The position numbers and the translations under genes were made by a program. DNA of 64,000 bases from Catenuloplanes niger (GTDB lineage Bacteria; Actinomycetota; Actinomycetes; Mycobacteriales; Micromonosporaceae). Below are positions 39,439-47,441 of the stretch, piece after piece (within the stretch, counting starts at the first letter, position 1; each line of letters opens with the position of its first letter). The stretch spans positions 1,435,001-1,499,000 of the forward strand of contig NZ_JAVDYC010000001.1 in assembly GCF_031458255.1 (NCBI RefSeq), read 5' to 3'. Below the pieces are notes generated by a model, which saw only the letters and a list, made by a program, of their open reading frames with translations, was not told where the DNA came from and searched no databases.

Positions 39439-40857
39439 ATGAACGCTCTGCGACGACGGGCCGCCGCCGGCTCGGTCGCGGCAACCCTGCTGGCCGGGCT
39501 GATCGCGGCCGGCCCGGCGCACGCCGCCGACGCGGTGGTGCTCTCCCAGGGCCACACCGACGCGATCGACGTGCGGTACACGAACGGCGCGCTCGGGCTG
39601 TGGGTCAACGACGACACGGTCAGCCCGCCGGTCTCCCGGTCCGTCGAGGACGTCACGTTCCAGGTGCTCCCCGGCGCGCGGACCGAGGTGCCGGACCTCG
39701 AGGCCTTCGCGTTCCTGGGCGCGCCCGGCACGCCGATCTGGATGCTGCCGCAGGTCCAGGAGCCGTCGCTGCTCTGGCCGGGCTGGAACACGACCGGGCT
39801 CGCGTCCGGCACGTTCCGCGACGACAGCGTCCGGCTCAGCCTGGTCGGCGTGGACGGGCCGGGCGCGGTGACCGTCTTCGACACCAGCTCGCTCGGCGAG
39901 CCGAACATCCGGTTCCGCAGCGCGGACGGGCTGCCCGACCGGATCGACGTGCCGGTCCACACGCACGCGCACGCGAGCTGGGTGTTCGGCGCGACCGGCC
40001 GCTACACGCTCACGTTCCGGGCCGACGCCACGCTGGCGGACGGCACCGCGCTGTCCACCGGCCCGGTCCGCTACCGCTTCCTGGTCGGCGACGCGGTCGC
40101 GCTCTCGATCAGCGGCCTGGCGGACTCGTACCCGCCCGGCCGGACCGTCACGCTGCAGGCCGTGCGGACGCCGCAGGGCCCGGACACCGGGTATCGCTGG
40201 TACAGCCGCCGACCCGGCGCGGACGCGTTCACCGAGATCACCGGCGAGACCGGCGCGGCCTACCGCTTCACCGCGACCGAGGCGCTGAGCGGGACGGAGT
40301 ACCAGGTCCGGCTCGCGGACGGCACGACGAGCGCACCGGTCACGCTGCGCGTCACCACCACACCACCACCCGGGGGTACGTCGAAGAGCGTCACCGCGTC
40401 GATCGACCCGTCGGCCGGCGCGCTCGTGCTGAGCGTGCTGCCGGAGGACCGGGCGATCACGCTGCCGCCGGCCGCGCTCTCCCCCGGCGGTGACGCGTGG
40501 GAGACCGGCGGCGCGCTGCGGCCGGTCACGGTGACCGACACCCGCGCCGGCGCGCCCGGCTGGAGCGTCTCCGGGCAGGTCTCCGGCGGGTTCCGCACCG
40601 GCGACGGCGCGTCGTTCGGCGCGCAGCACCTCGGCTGGACGCCCACGGTGGTCTCGCAGGGCGCGGAGCAGGGCGTGCAGGCCGGCCCGGTCGCGACGCC
40701 GGGCGGGTCCGGCCTCGGCACCGGCGCGCTGCTCGCCACCGCGCCGGCCGGTCAGGGCCGCGGCACCGCGAAGCTCGACGCCCAGCTCCGGCTGAGCGTC
40801 CCGACCGAGACCGCGGCCGGCACGTACACCGGCACGCTCACCCTGACCGTCATCTGA
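39439..40857 (+). CDS. Surface protein: choice-of-anchor-M domain plus WxL-like C-terminal domain
   Basis: A 472-residue secreted protein with a signal peptide ending GPAHA-AD. Residues ~30-215 are an actinobacterial choice-of-anchor-M/anchored-repeat domain: QGHTDAIDVRYTNGALGLWV, AFAFLGAPGTPIWMLPQVQE, GPGAVTVFDTSSLGEPNIRF and the HTHAHASWVFG metal-like motif. An Ig-like segment follows (GYRWYSRRPGADAFTEI). The last ~150 residues resemble a WxL domain (LGWTPTVVSQG and a YTGTLTLTVI end), which in Firmicutes binds peptidoglycan non-covalently. GGGAAGG lies 7 nt before the ATG and a Zur-like site is just upstream. It probably pairs with the DUF916-like protein next door. Confidence 0.8.
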   Translation: MNALRRRAAAGSVAATLLAGLIAAGPAHAADAVVLSQGHTDAIDVRYTNGALGLWVNDDTVSPPVSRSVEDVTFQVLPGARTEVPDLEAFAFLGAPGTPIWMLPQVQEPSLLWPGWNTTGLASGTFRDDSVRLSLVGVDGPGAVTVFDTSSLGEPNIRFRSADGLPDRIDVPVHTHAHASWVFGATGRYTLTFRADATLADGTALSTGPVRYRFLVGDAVALSISGLADSYPPGRTVTLQAVRTPQGPDTGYRWYSRRPGADAFTEITGETGAAYRFTATEALSGTEYQVRLADGTTSAPVTLRVTTTPPPGGTSKSVTASIDPSAGALVLSVLPEDRAITLPPAALSPGGDAWETGGALRPVTVTDTRAGAPGWSVSGQVSGGFRTGDGASFGAQHLGWTPTVVSQGAEQGVQAGPVATPGGSGLGTGALLATAPAGQGRGTAKLDAQLRLSVPTETAAGTYTGTLTLTVI

Positions 40858-40867
40858 TCCTTCCCCA

Positions 40868-40908
40868 CGCGGGGCGGCGGCCCACGCCCCCGGCGCCGCC
40901 GCCCCGCG
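40868..40908. terminator. Hairpin terminator inside the metal-transport locus
   Basis: A 14-bp stem (40868-40881 with 40895-40908) and a 13-nt loop lie 10 nt after the first gene's stop and 45 nt before the next gene. It may give partial termination. Confidence 0.65.
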
Positions 40909-40953
40909 CCCCCGCTGGATCACCCCGGTGCGGCGCACTGATCGGACACCGCG

Positions 40954-41994
40954 ATGCACAGGCTCCCGGCACTGCTGATGACACCCCTGCTGGCCACCGT
41001 CCCGACGCCGGCCCCGGCACCCCCCGCACCGGCCGCACCGGCCGCGATCACCTGGTCCGTCGCGCCCGCCGGGCCGGCCGGACCGGACGGGCGGCCGGCG
41101 CTGGACTACACGCTCGACCCCGGTGCCACGCTCACCGACCACGTGGTCGTCGCGAACCACTCGCGACGGACGCTGACGCTGCGGCTCTACGCCAGCGACG
41201 CGCTGACCACCGCGGAGGGCGGTTTCGACCTGCTGCCCGCGGACCGCGCGCCGGTCGACGCGGGCGCCTGGATCACGCCGGAGCGCGACACGATCGTGCT
41301 GCCGTCCACGTCGCGGGTGATCGTGCCGGTCACGGTCGCGGTCCCGGCCACCGCGACGCCCGGCGACCACGCGGGCGGGATCGTGGCGTCGCTGTCCGCG
41401 CGAGCCACCGGGCCGGACGGCTCCGAGGTCTCGGTCGACCACCGGGTCGGCACGCGCGTGCACCTGCGGGTGACCGGCGCGCTGCGCCCGGAGCTGAGCG
41501 TGCGCGACCCGGCGATCACCCGGCACACGTCGTGGAACCCGCTGCGCCTGCCCACGCTGACCGCCGCGTACACGGTCGCGAACACCGGGAACGTGCGGCT
41601 CGCGGGCGCGCGCTCGATCCGTACCGCCGGACGGGTCTTCGCCGCGGCGGACCTGCCGCAGGTGCTGCCCGGTGGCGAGGTGCGGGTGACCGCGACGACC
41701 GGTGGCGTGTGGCCGCTGTTCCGGGTGCCGGTGGAGATCGCGGTGGAGCCGGTCGCGCTGGACGGGCGGGTACTCGATCCACGGCCGCCGACCGCGGTCG
41801 CGCGTACCACCGTCTGGCTCGTGCCCTGGTCCCAGCTGGCCGCGCTCGGCGCGCTGCCGGCGCTGGTGGCGGCCGGGCTGCTGCTGCGCCGGCGACGACG
41901 CCGACGCACCGCCGCCGCGCTCGCGGCGGCCGAACGGCGCGGCCGGGACCGTGCCCTCTCATCCCTCCATGCCCTGAAGGAGCCGACCTCATGA
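40954..41994 (+). CDS. DUF916/WxL-interacting-protein-like membrane protein
   Basis: A 346-residue protein with an N-terminal signal region, a WxL-interacting peptidoglycan-binding-like domain (LDYTLDPGATLTDHVVVANH, then LRLYASDALTTAEGGFDLLP and VIVPVTVAVPATATPGDHAG) and a second sandwich domain. A single C-terminal membrane helix (LAALGALPALVAAGLLL) is followed by a basic cytoplasmic tail. In Firmicutes such proteins are encoded beside WxL proteins and bind both them and peptidoglycan. The upstream gene has a WxL-like tail, which supports the pairing. It overlaps the next gene as ATGA. Confidence 0.75.
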   Translation: MHRLPALLMTPLLATVPTPAPAPPAPAAPAAITWSVAPAGPAGPDGRPALDYTLDPGATLTDHVVVANHSRRTLTLRLYASDALTTAEGGFDLLPADRAPVDAGAWITPERDTIVLPSTSRVIVPVTVAVPATATPGDHAGGIVASLSARATGPDGSEVSVDHRVGTRVHLRVTGALRPELSVRDPAITRHTSWNPLRLPTLTAAYTVANTGNVRLAGARSIRTAGRVFAAADLPQVLPGGEVRVTATTGGVWPLFRVPVEIAVEPVALDGRVLDPRPPTAVARTTVWLVPWSQLAALGALPALVAAGLLLRRRRRRRTAAALAAAERRGRDRALSSLHALKEPTS

Positions 41995-43634
41995 GACGTT
42001 TCCGGGCGGCCGCCGCGACGGCGGCCGCGCTGACCCTGCTGGCGGTGACCGGCGCGCCGGGTGCGGCCGTCGCCGCGCCGGCCGGCCCGTCCGCGGACGG
42101 CGCCGACCTGCTCTCGGTCGCGGCCGGCGGCGGCGCGCTGTCGGTGCGGTTCCGCGACGCGACCGGGGCCGTGCACGATCCGGCCGGGCTGACGTTCGGG
42201 CCCGAAGGCGGGCTGTCCACGACCGTGCCGGACGATCCGGCCTACGCGTTCCTGGGCACGCCCGGCCGCGCGGTCTGGTCACTGTCCGCCGGCGGGGGCC
42301 GGTTCCCCTCGATCGACACCACCGGGGTGCCCGGCACGGCCCCGCTGTCGCTGCGGTTGACCGGCGTGGACGGTCCCGGTGGGTTCGCCGCCTACACGGT
42401 GTCCCGCTGGGGGCGGCCGGCCGTGCTGCTGGACAGCGACGGGCCGGCCGCCGCCACGCTCCCGGCCGGGACCCGGCTGCGGAACGTGGCCTGGACGTTC
42501 GACACGGCCGGCGTCTACCGGCTCGCCTTCACCGTCGCCGCCCCGGCCGCGACCACCGGCGCGGGCGGCACCGCGTCGGCGGTCTACACGGTCACGGTGC
42601 CGCCGCTCACCCCGGCACCGCCGGCACCCGCCCCGGCACCACCGGCGGGCGGCTCCCCGGCGGGCGATTTCCCGGCGGGCGGCTCGGTCACGGACGACTC
42701 GCCCGCGACCGGTTCCACCACGCACGCGCCGGCGGCGGACCCGGCGCCCGCGGCGGACCTCGCCGGTGCGGCCGACGCGGCTCCGCGGGCCCGGGCCCAG
42801 GCGCAGGCGCCGCCGGCCGGGGCGAGGGCGGCGGCCACCACGGCCGCGCCCGCGAGCGGCACCGTGATCAGCGACGGTCACGTGGACATGGGCCCCACGC
42901 TGGAGAACGGCGTCTGGCGCATCAGGATCAAGGACGACGCGGCCAGCCCACCGGTCTGGCGCGAACTGTCCGACGTGGTGCTGAAGGTGACGGACAAGGC
43001 GAAGATCCCGGTCCCGGCCGGGGCCGGCTACGCGTTCCTCGGCCGGCCGGGCGCGCCGATCCACCTGCTGCCGCAGACGCAGCAGCCCGGCATCGTCTGG
43101 CCGGGCTGGAACACCCAGCACGCGAGCGTCACGTCCGGCGTGACCGGCGACGTGACCTGGTCGCTCAAGGGCGTGCAGGGCCCCGGCACCGTCGCGCTGT
43201 TCCTGACCGACTCGTTCGGGGCGCCGCAGGTGCTGTTCGACTCCGCGAAGGCGATGCCGCAGAAGCTCCCGATCCGGCTGAACACGCACGCGCACGGCAA
43301 CTGGGCGTTCACCGCGCCCGGCCTCTACCGGCTCTCCGTGGAGATGTCCGCCACCACCAGGTCCGGCAAGGCGGTCACCGACACGCGCACGCTGACGATC
43401 GCGGTCGGCGACGCCACCGACGCGGGCGCGGGGTTCACCGGTGGTGCCGCCCCGGGCGGGACCACGCCGGGCGGCTCGGCCCCGGGCGGCGGCAGCGGCG
43501 GCCGACTGCCGCTCACCGGCGGGAACGTGCTGCTCACCGCGGCCGCCGGGGTGGCCCTGCTCGCGCTCGGCCTGGTCGCCGTCGTGGTCGGCCGGCGGCG
43601 GACCGTGACCCACGACACGCTTCCCCACGCTTAA
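41991..43634 (+). CDS. Sortase-anchored surface protein with two choice-of-anchor-M domains
   Basis: A 547-residue secreted protein: signal peptide to AVAA-APA; a first anchor-M domain (~35-195: YAFLGTPGRAVWSLSAGGG, VDGPGGFAAYTVSRWGRPAV) whose HxH motif is absent (LRNVAWTFDTAG); a Pro/Ala-rich linker; and a second domain (~290-480: SDGHVDMGPTLENGVWRIRI, YAFLGRPGAPIHLLPQTQQP, NTHAHGNWAFT). The tail carries a sorting signal, LPLTG, a hydrophobic helix (TAAAGVALLALGLVAVVVG) and an RRR end, so sortase should link it to the cell wall. No sortase gene is in the window. Its TAA stop abuts the second Zur-like operator. Confidence 0.85.
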   Translation: MRRFRAAAATAAALTLLAVTGAPGAAVAAPAGPSADGADLLSVAAGGGALSVRFRDATGAVHDPAGLTFGPEGGLSTTVPDDPAYAFLGTPGRAVWSLSAGGGRFPSIDTTGVPGTAPLSLRLTGVDGPGGFAAYTVSRWGRPAVLLDSDGPAAATLPAGTRLRNVAWTFDTAGVYRLAFTVAAPAATTGAGGTASAVYTVTVPPLTPAPPAPAPAPPAGGSPAGDFPAGGSVTDDSPATGSTTHAPAADPAPAADLAGAADAAPRARAQAQAPPAGARAAATTAAPASGTVISDGHVDMGPTLENGVWRIRIKDDAASPPVWRELSDVVLKVTDKAKIPVPAGAGYAFLGRPGAPIHLLPQTQQPGIVWPGWNTQHASVTSGVTGDVTWSLKGVQGPGTVALFLTDSFGAPQVLFDSAKAMPQKLPIRLNTHAHGNWAFTAPGLYRLSVEMSATTRSGKAVTDTRTLTIAVGDATDAGAGFTGGAAPGGTTPGGSAPGGGSGGRLPLTGGNVLLTAAAGVALLALGLVAVVVGRRRTVTHDTLPHA

Positions 43635-43652
43635 TGAAAACGATTATCGTTT
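43635..43652. promoter_or_regulatory. Zur/Fur-like operator 2
   Basis: TGAAAACGATTATCG at 43635-43649 matches operator 1. It overlaps AAACGATTATCGTTT (43638-43652), a perfect 7-1-7 palindrome. It starts one base after the preceding stop and 62 bp before the next ATG, implying an internal metal-regulated promoter. Confidence 0.7.
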
Positions 43653-43696
43653 GGCGCGGGTCGTCCACTGGGGACGGCTCATCGATGGGAGAACCC

Positions 43697-44347
43697 ATGC
43701 GACACTCCATCCGCCTGCTGGCCGGCACCGGGGCCGTGGCCGCCGCGCTGGTCGCGGCCGCCGGGCCGGCCCAGGCCCACCCGGCGCCGACCGTGCTCAG
43801 CGTCGGCCACGTCGACGCGATCGACGTGGCGTTCGAGGACGGCGAGCTCGAGCTCGCGATCCACGACGAGAACTCCGACTCCGAGTTCGCGCCGTCCGAG
43901 GCCGTGCTGCTGGTCAAGCGGGAGGCGCGGACCGCGGTCCCGGCCGACCCGGCCTACGCGTTCCTCGGTGCGGCCGGTGCGCCGGTCTGGGTGCTGCCGC
44001 AGGTGCAGGACCCGCAGCTGCTCTTCGCCGGCCTCTCCGCCGAGGAGCTGGAGCCCGGTGTCCTCGCCGGCGACACCGTGCGGATCAACCTCACCGGCGT
44101 CAGCGGCCCGGGCGACATCGCGATCTTCACGCAGGACGCGGTCGGCACCCCGGCCGTGCTCGCGGACGACACCGACGGCCTGCCCGACACGCTGTCCGTC
44201 GCCGCCGGCGACCACGAGCACGTCAACTGGGCGTTCGACCGGGCCGGCACGTACCGGCTGACCGTCACCGCGTCCGCCACGCTGGCCGCGACCGGCGAGA
44301 CCGTCACGTCCGCGCCGGCCGTCTACACGTTCCGGGTGCAGCGATGA
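43697..44347 (+). CDS. Secreted choice-of-anchor-M domain protein
   Basis: A 216-residue protein with a signal peptide (LLAGTGAVAAALVAAAGPAQA, cut after AQA; written to 20 as LLAGTGAVAAALVAAAGPAQ) and a single anchor-M domain: VGHVDAIDVAFEDGELELAI, AYAFLGAAGAPVWVLPQVQD, VSGPGDIAIFTQDAVGTPAV and DHEHVNWAFDRAGTYRL. No membrane tail or sorting signal is present, so it is probably released or held by other repeat proteins. The ATG at 43697 has GGGAGAA upstream. It ends overlapping the next gene as ATGA. Confidence 0.82.
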   Translation: MRHSIRLLAGTGAVAAALVAAAGPAQAHPAPTVLSVGHVDAIDVAFEDGELELAIHDENSDSEFAPSEAVLLVKREARTAVPADPAYAFLGAAGAPVWVLPQVQDPQLLFAGLSAEELEPGVLAGDTVRINLTGVSGPGDIAIFTQDAVGTPAVLADDTDGLPDTLSVAAGDHEHVNWAFDRAGTYRLTVTASATLAATGETVTSAPAVYTFRVQR

Positions 44348-44961
44348 GGGGCCGGCTGCTCGCCGCCGCGCTGACCGCGGCCGTCGCCGGCACGCTGGTC
44401 GCCACCCCGGCGCAGGCCGCGCCGGTCACGCTGACGGCCGGGCACGTGGACGTGCTCGACGTGGACTACACCGGCGGCGCGCTCACGCTGGACCTGCGGG
44501 ACGGCACCGGCGCCACCCCGGTCGAGCGGAACCCGGCGGACGTCACGCTCGCCGTGCCGGCCGCCGCGAAGGTGACCGTGCCCAGCGGGTCCGCCTGGTC
44601 GTTCCTCGGCACGCCGGGCAGCACGGCCTGGGTGCTGCCGCAGTCGCAGAACCCGAGCCTGCTCTACGCGGGCTGGGACACGACCGGGGCCACCGGCGCC
44701 ACCGGGCTGACGATCCGGCTCACCGGCGTCAGCGGGCCGGGCCGGTTCAGCGTCTACACGACCGGCGCGTTCGGCACGCCGAGCAAGCTGTTCGACTCCG
44801 GTGACGGCCTGCCGGACGGCCTGGCCGTGGCGACCGGCACGCACGCGCACGCGAACTGGGCGTTCGGCGCGGCCGGCACCTACACCGTGACGTTCGAGGT
44901 CACCGGCGCGGGCGGACTGAGCTCGGGCGCGCGGACGTACACCTTCCAGGTCTCTAACTAG
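44344..44961 (+). CDS. Secreted choice-of-anchor-M domain protein
   Basis: A 205-residue close paralogue of the preceding gene. It has a signal peptide ending PAQA-AP and one anchor-M domain: AGHVDVLDVDYTGGALTLDL, WSFLGTPGSTAWVLPQSQNP, VSGPGRFSVYTTGAFGTPSK, GTHAHANWAFGAAGTYTVTF. It has no anchor sequence. Its start is coupled to the upstream gene by ATGA. A very strong hairpin follows its stop, so expression of the transporter genes beyond may be lower than that of these surface proteins. Confidence 0.82.
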   Translation: MRGRLLAAALTAAVAGTLVATPAQAAPVTLTAGHVDVLDVDYTGGALTLDLRDGTGATPVERNPADVTLAVPAAAKVTVPSGSAWSFLGTPGSTAWVLPQSQNPSLLYAGWDTTGATGATGLTIRLTGVSGPGRFSVYTTGAFGTPSKLFDSGDGLPDGLAVATGTHAHANWAFGAAGTYTVTFEVTGAGGLSSGARTYTFQVSN

Positions 44962-44966
44962 ATCGG

Positions 44967-45005
44967 GTTGCGGCCCGCTCCACCGGAATTGGAGCGGGCC
45001 GCAAC
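44967..45005. terminator. Strong internal hairpin before the substrate-binding gene
   Basis: A perfect 16-bp stem (44967-44982 with 44990-45005) and a 7-nt loop lie 5 nt after a stop and 22 nt before the next ATG. It is probably an attenuator or partial terminator. Confidence 0.8.
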
Positions 45006-45027
45006 GCCACCAGCGTACGGAGAGCAG

Positions 45028-46551
45028 ATGAGGGCGAGGCTCGCGGCCGTCACCGCGGCGGTGCTGGGACTGAGCGGGTGCGCCGCGCCGGCCGCGTTCA
45101 CCGGTGACGAGCGCCGGGTGCAGGTCGTGACGACCACCGGCATCCTCGCGGACCTGGTCCGCAACGTCGGCGGCGACCGGGTGCTGGTCGACTCGCTGGT
45201 CCCGGACGACGCGGACCCGCACGGCTACGAGCCGACGCTGCGCGACGTGCGCAACACGGTCTACGCAGACCTGGCGTTCAGCAACTACCTGCTGCTCGAA
45301 CCGGCCGCGGTGATCAAGGCGCTGGACGCGAACCTGCGCGACGGCGTCCCGAACATCTCGCTGGCCGAGGGTGCCACGAAGTACGCCGCCGAGATCATCC
45401 CGCTGGTCGAGAACGTCTCCCTGGACACGATCTGGCTCGGGCTGCGGGCACGCGGAACCGGCGCGGAGTACGGCGTCACCCGCTCGTCCGACGTGCGGCT
45501 GACCGCGACCCGCGCCGAGGGCCCCGGCCGGCTGCTCGCCTACCTGACCGGCTCGTTCGGCGCGCCGGAGATGGTGTTCGACTCCGCCGCGCAGCAGGGC
45601 ACCGTGGTGCTGCCCGCCGACGCGCACACGCACATGAGCTGGGCGTTCACCGAGCCGGGCGTCTACCGCCTGACGCTGCGCGCGGACCTGGCGATCGAGG
45701 CGGACGCCGGCACCGTGCCGCTCGGCGAGAACACGTTCACGTTCGCGGTCGGCGTCGACCCGCACAGCGTCCCCGGCATGGCCGGCGCGGACGTGCTCGG
45801 CCACGGGCACGCGGACCTGACCGCGGACATCGACAGCGGTGAGCTGTACCTCTACGCGGACCCGCACGGCGGCGGCGAGGCGCACCAGCACCGGCACGAC
45901 CCGGCGCGCACCGTGATCGAGGTGCCGGCCAAGGCGCTGCAGGAGGTGCCGGGCGGCGCCGCGTTCCGGTTCCTCGGCCGGGACCGGGTCTACCAGCTGC
46001 CGCAGGCGGTGCTCGGCCGGCACGTGCACGGCGAGATCGACCCGCACCTGTGGCAGGACGCCGGCAACGCGATGGCGTACACCGAGCTGATCCGGGACAC
46101 GCTGATCGGCGTCGACCCGGCCGGCACCGGCGCCTACCGGGAGAACGCGGACCGCTACCTGCGCGAACTCACCGCACTCGACGCCTACCTGACCGAGACG
46201 ATCGCGTCCATCCCGGCGTCGCGGCGGTACCTGGTCACCACGCACGACGCGTTCGGCTACCTGGCCAAGGCGTACGGCATCCCGGTGGCCGGGTTCGTCA
46301 CACCGAACCCGGCGGCCGAACCGAGCCTGGCCGACCGGCGCAAGCTCACCGAGACGCTGCGGACGCTGCGCATCCGGGCCGTGTTCCTGGAGCCGAACCT
46401 GCGCGCCCGCTCGTCCACGCTGGTCGAGGTCGCGCGCGAGCAGGACGTCGCGGTCTGCGACATCTACGGCGACGCGTTCGACGGCCGGATCACCACGTAC
46501 CTGGCGATGATGCGCTTCAACGCGGACTCGCTCAAACGCTGCCTCTCATAG
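45028..46551 (+). CDS. Anchored-repeat-type metal ABC transporter substrate-binding lipoprotein
   Basis: A 507-residue lipoprotein (lipobox LSGC, Cys 18). It is a cluster A-I (ZnuA/TroA-like) metal receptor split by an insert. The N-lobe runs from VQVVTTTGILADLVRNVGGD through DADPHGYEPT (ligand His) to about residue 130. The insert (~130-335) is an anchor-M domain in permuted order: first LLAYLTGSFGAPEMVF and HTHMSWAFTEPGVYRL, then GHGHADLTADIDSGELYLYA and FRFLGRDRVYQLPQ. The receptor resumes at HGEIDPHLWQDAGNAM (ligand His), TTHDAFGYLAKAYGIPV and CDIYGDAFD. This matches the known anchored-repeat substrate-binding family. Zn2+ or Mn2+ is the probable ligand, zinc favoured by the Zur-like sites. 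Confidence 0.88.
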   Translation: MRARLAAVTAAVLGLSGCAAPAAFTGDERRVQVVTTTGILADLVRNVGGDRVLVDSLVPDDADPHGYEPTLRDVRNTVYADLAFSNYLLLEPAAVIKALDANLRDGVPNISLAEGATKYAAEIIPLVENVSLDTIWLGLRARGTGAEYGVTRSSDVRLTATRAEGPGRLLAYLTGSFGAPEMVFDSAAQQGTVVLPADAHTHMSWAFTEPGVYRLTLRADLAIEADAGTVPLGENTFTFAVGVDPHSVPGMAGADVLGHGHADLTADIDSGELYLYADPHGGGEAHQHRHDPARTVIEVPAKALQEVPGGAAFRFLGRDRVYQLPQAVLGRHVHGEIDPHLWQDAGNAMAYTELIRDTLIGVDPAGTGAYRENADRYLRELTALDAYLTETIASIPASRRYLVTTHDAFGYLAKAYGIPVAGFVTPNPAAEPSLADRRKLTETLRTLRIRAVFLEPNLRARSSTLVEVAREQDVAVCDIYGDAFDGRITTYLAMMRFNADSLKRCLS

Positions 46552-46562
46552 AAGGAACCGCC

Positions 46563-47441
46563 GTGTTGTCACTCGCAGGCCGCGTCATGCTGGCCGCCGC
46601 GCTGGCCGTACCGTCGCCGGACGGCCTCTCCCAGAGCCTCGCGCCGGACCAGGGGCAGGCCGCCGGGCCCGCCGTCCTGGAGACCGGGCACGTCGACGTG
46701 GGACCGCGGTTCCGCGACGGCGCGTTCCGCGTCCAGATCCACGACGACGAGGCGACGCCGCCGGTCTGGCGCAGCCCGGACGAGGCGGTCATCCGCGTGC
46801 GGGACACGGCCGCGCAGGAGATCCCGGACGACCCGGCGTACGCGTTCCTCGGCGCGCCCGCGGGCACGTCCGTGCACGTGCTGCCGCAGACCCAGCGGGA
46901 GGACGTGGTCTGGCTCGGCTGGAACACCCAGGACCCCGGCCTGCTGGAACGGGCCGGCCGCGGCGTCACCATGAACCTGCGCGGCGTCCAGGGGCCGGGG
47001 AAGCTGACCGTGTTCCTGCAGTCCGGCACGCTCGGCGCGCCGCAGGTGCTGTGGAACTCGGACGACGCGTACCCGCAGGCGCTCTGGGTCGACCGGAACA
47101 CGCACACGCACGCGAACTGGGTGTTCGGCGCGCCCGGGGTCTACCTGGTCGCGCTGGACGTGACCGCGGAGCTGGCCGACGGCGGCACCGCGACCGCGAG
47201 CACCACGCTGCGTTTCGCGGTCGGCGACGCGGCGAGCCCGGACGAGGCCCGCGCCGCCACGATCACGGTCGCGTCGCCGTCCGCGGCCCCGGCCGTACCC
47301 GCCGCTGATCGGGGTTTTCCGGGCTGGCTGCTCGGGGTGCTCGGCCTCGCCGGCCTGCTGCTGGTCGCGCTGCTGGTCAGCGTGGCCGTGCGCGGTGCCG
47401 CCGTGCGCCGCCGGGCCGAGCGGGAGCGTGCGTCCGCATGA
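46563..47441 (+). CDS. Membrane-tethered choice-of-anchor-M domain protein
   Basis: A 292-residue protein starting at GTG 46563 with AAGGAA just upstream. A short signal region precedes one anchor-M domain (TGHVDVGPRFRDGAFRVQIH, YAFLGAPAGTSVHVLPQTQR, QGPGKLTVFLQSGTLGAPQV, NTHTHANWVFGAPGVYLVAL). A linker, one membrane helix (WLLGVLGLAGLLLVALLVSV) and a basic cytoplasmic tail follow. It fits the anchored-repeat ABC transporter-associated family. It overlaps the ATPase gene as ATGA, so its amount is coupled to the transporter. Confidence 0.83.
   Translation: MLSLAGRVMLAAALAVPSPDGLSQSLAPDQGQAAGPAVLETGHVDVGPRFRDGAFRVQIHDDEATPPVWRSPDEAVIRVRDTAAQEIPDDPAYAFLGAPAGTSVHVLPQTQREDVVWLGWNTQDPGLLERAGRGVTMNLRGVQGPGKLTVFLQSGTLGAPQVLWNSDDAYPQALWVDRNTHTHANWVFGAPGVYLVALDVTAELADGGTATASTTLRFAVGDAASPDEARAATITVASPSAAPAVPAADRGFPGWLLGVLGLAGLLLVALLVSVAVRGAAVRRRAERERASA

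Noticed and set aside
43697-44961. The two small anchor-M genes as a broken single gene
   Set aside because: Each has its own signal peptide and complete domain, and the ATGA overlap is a normal coupling.
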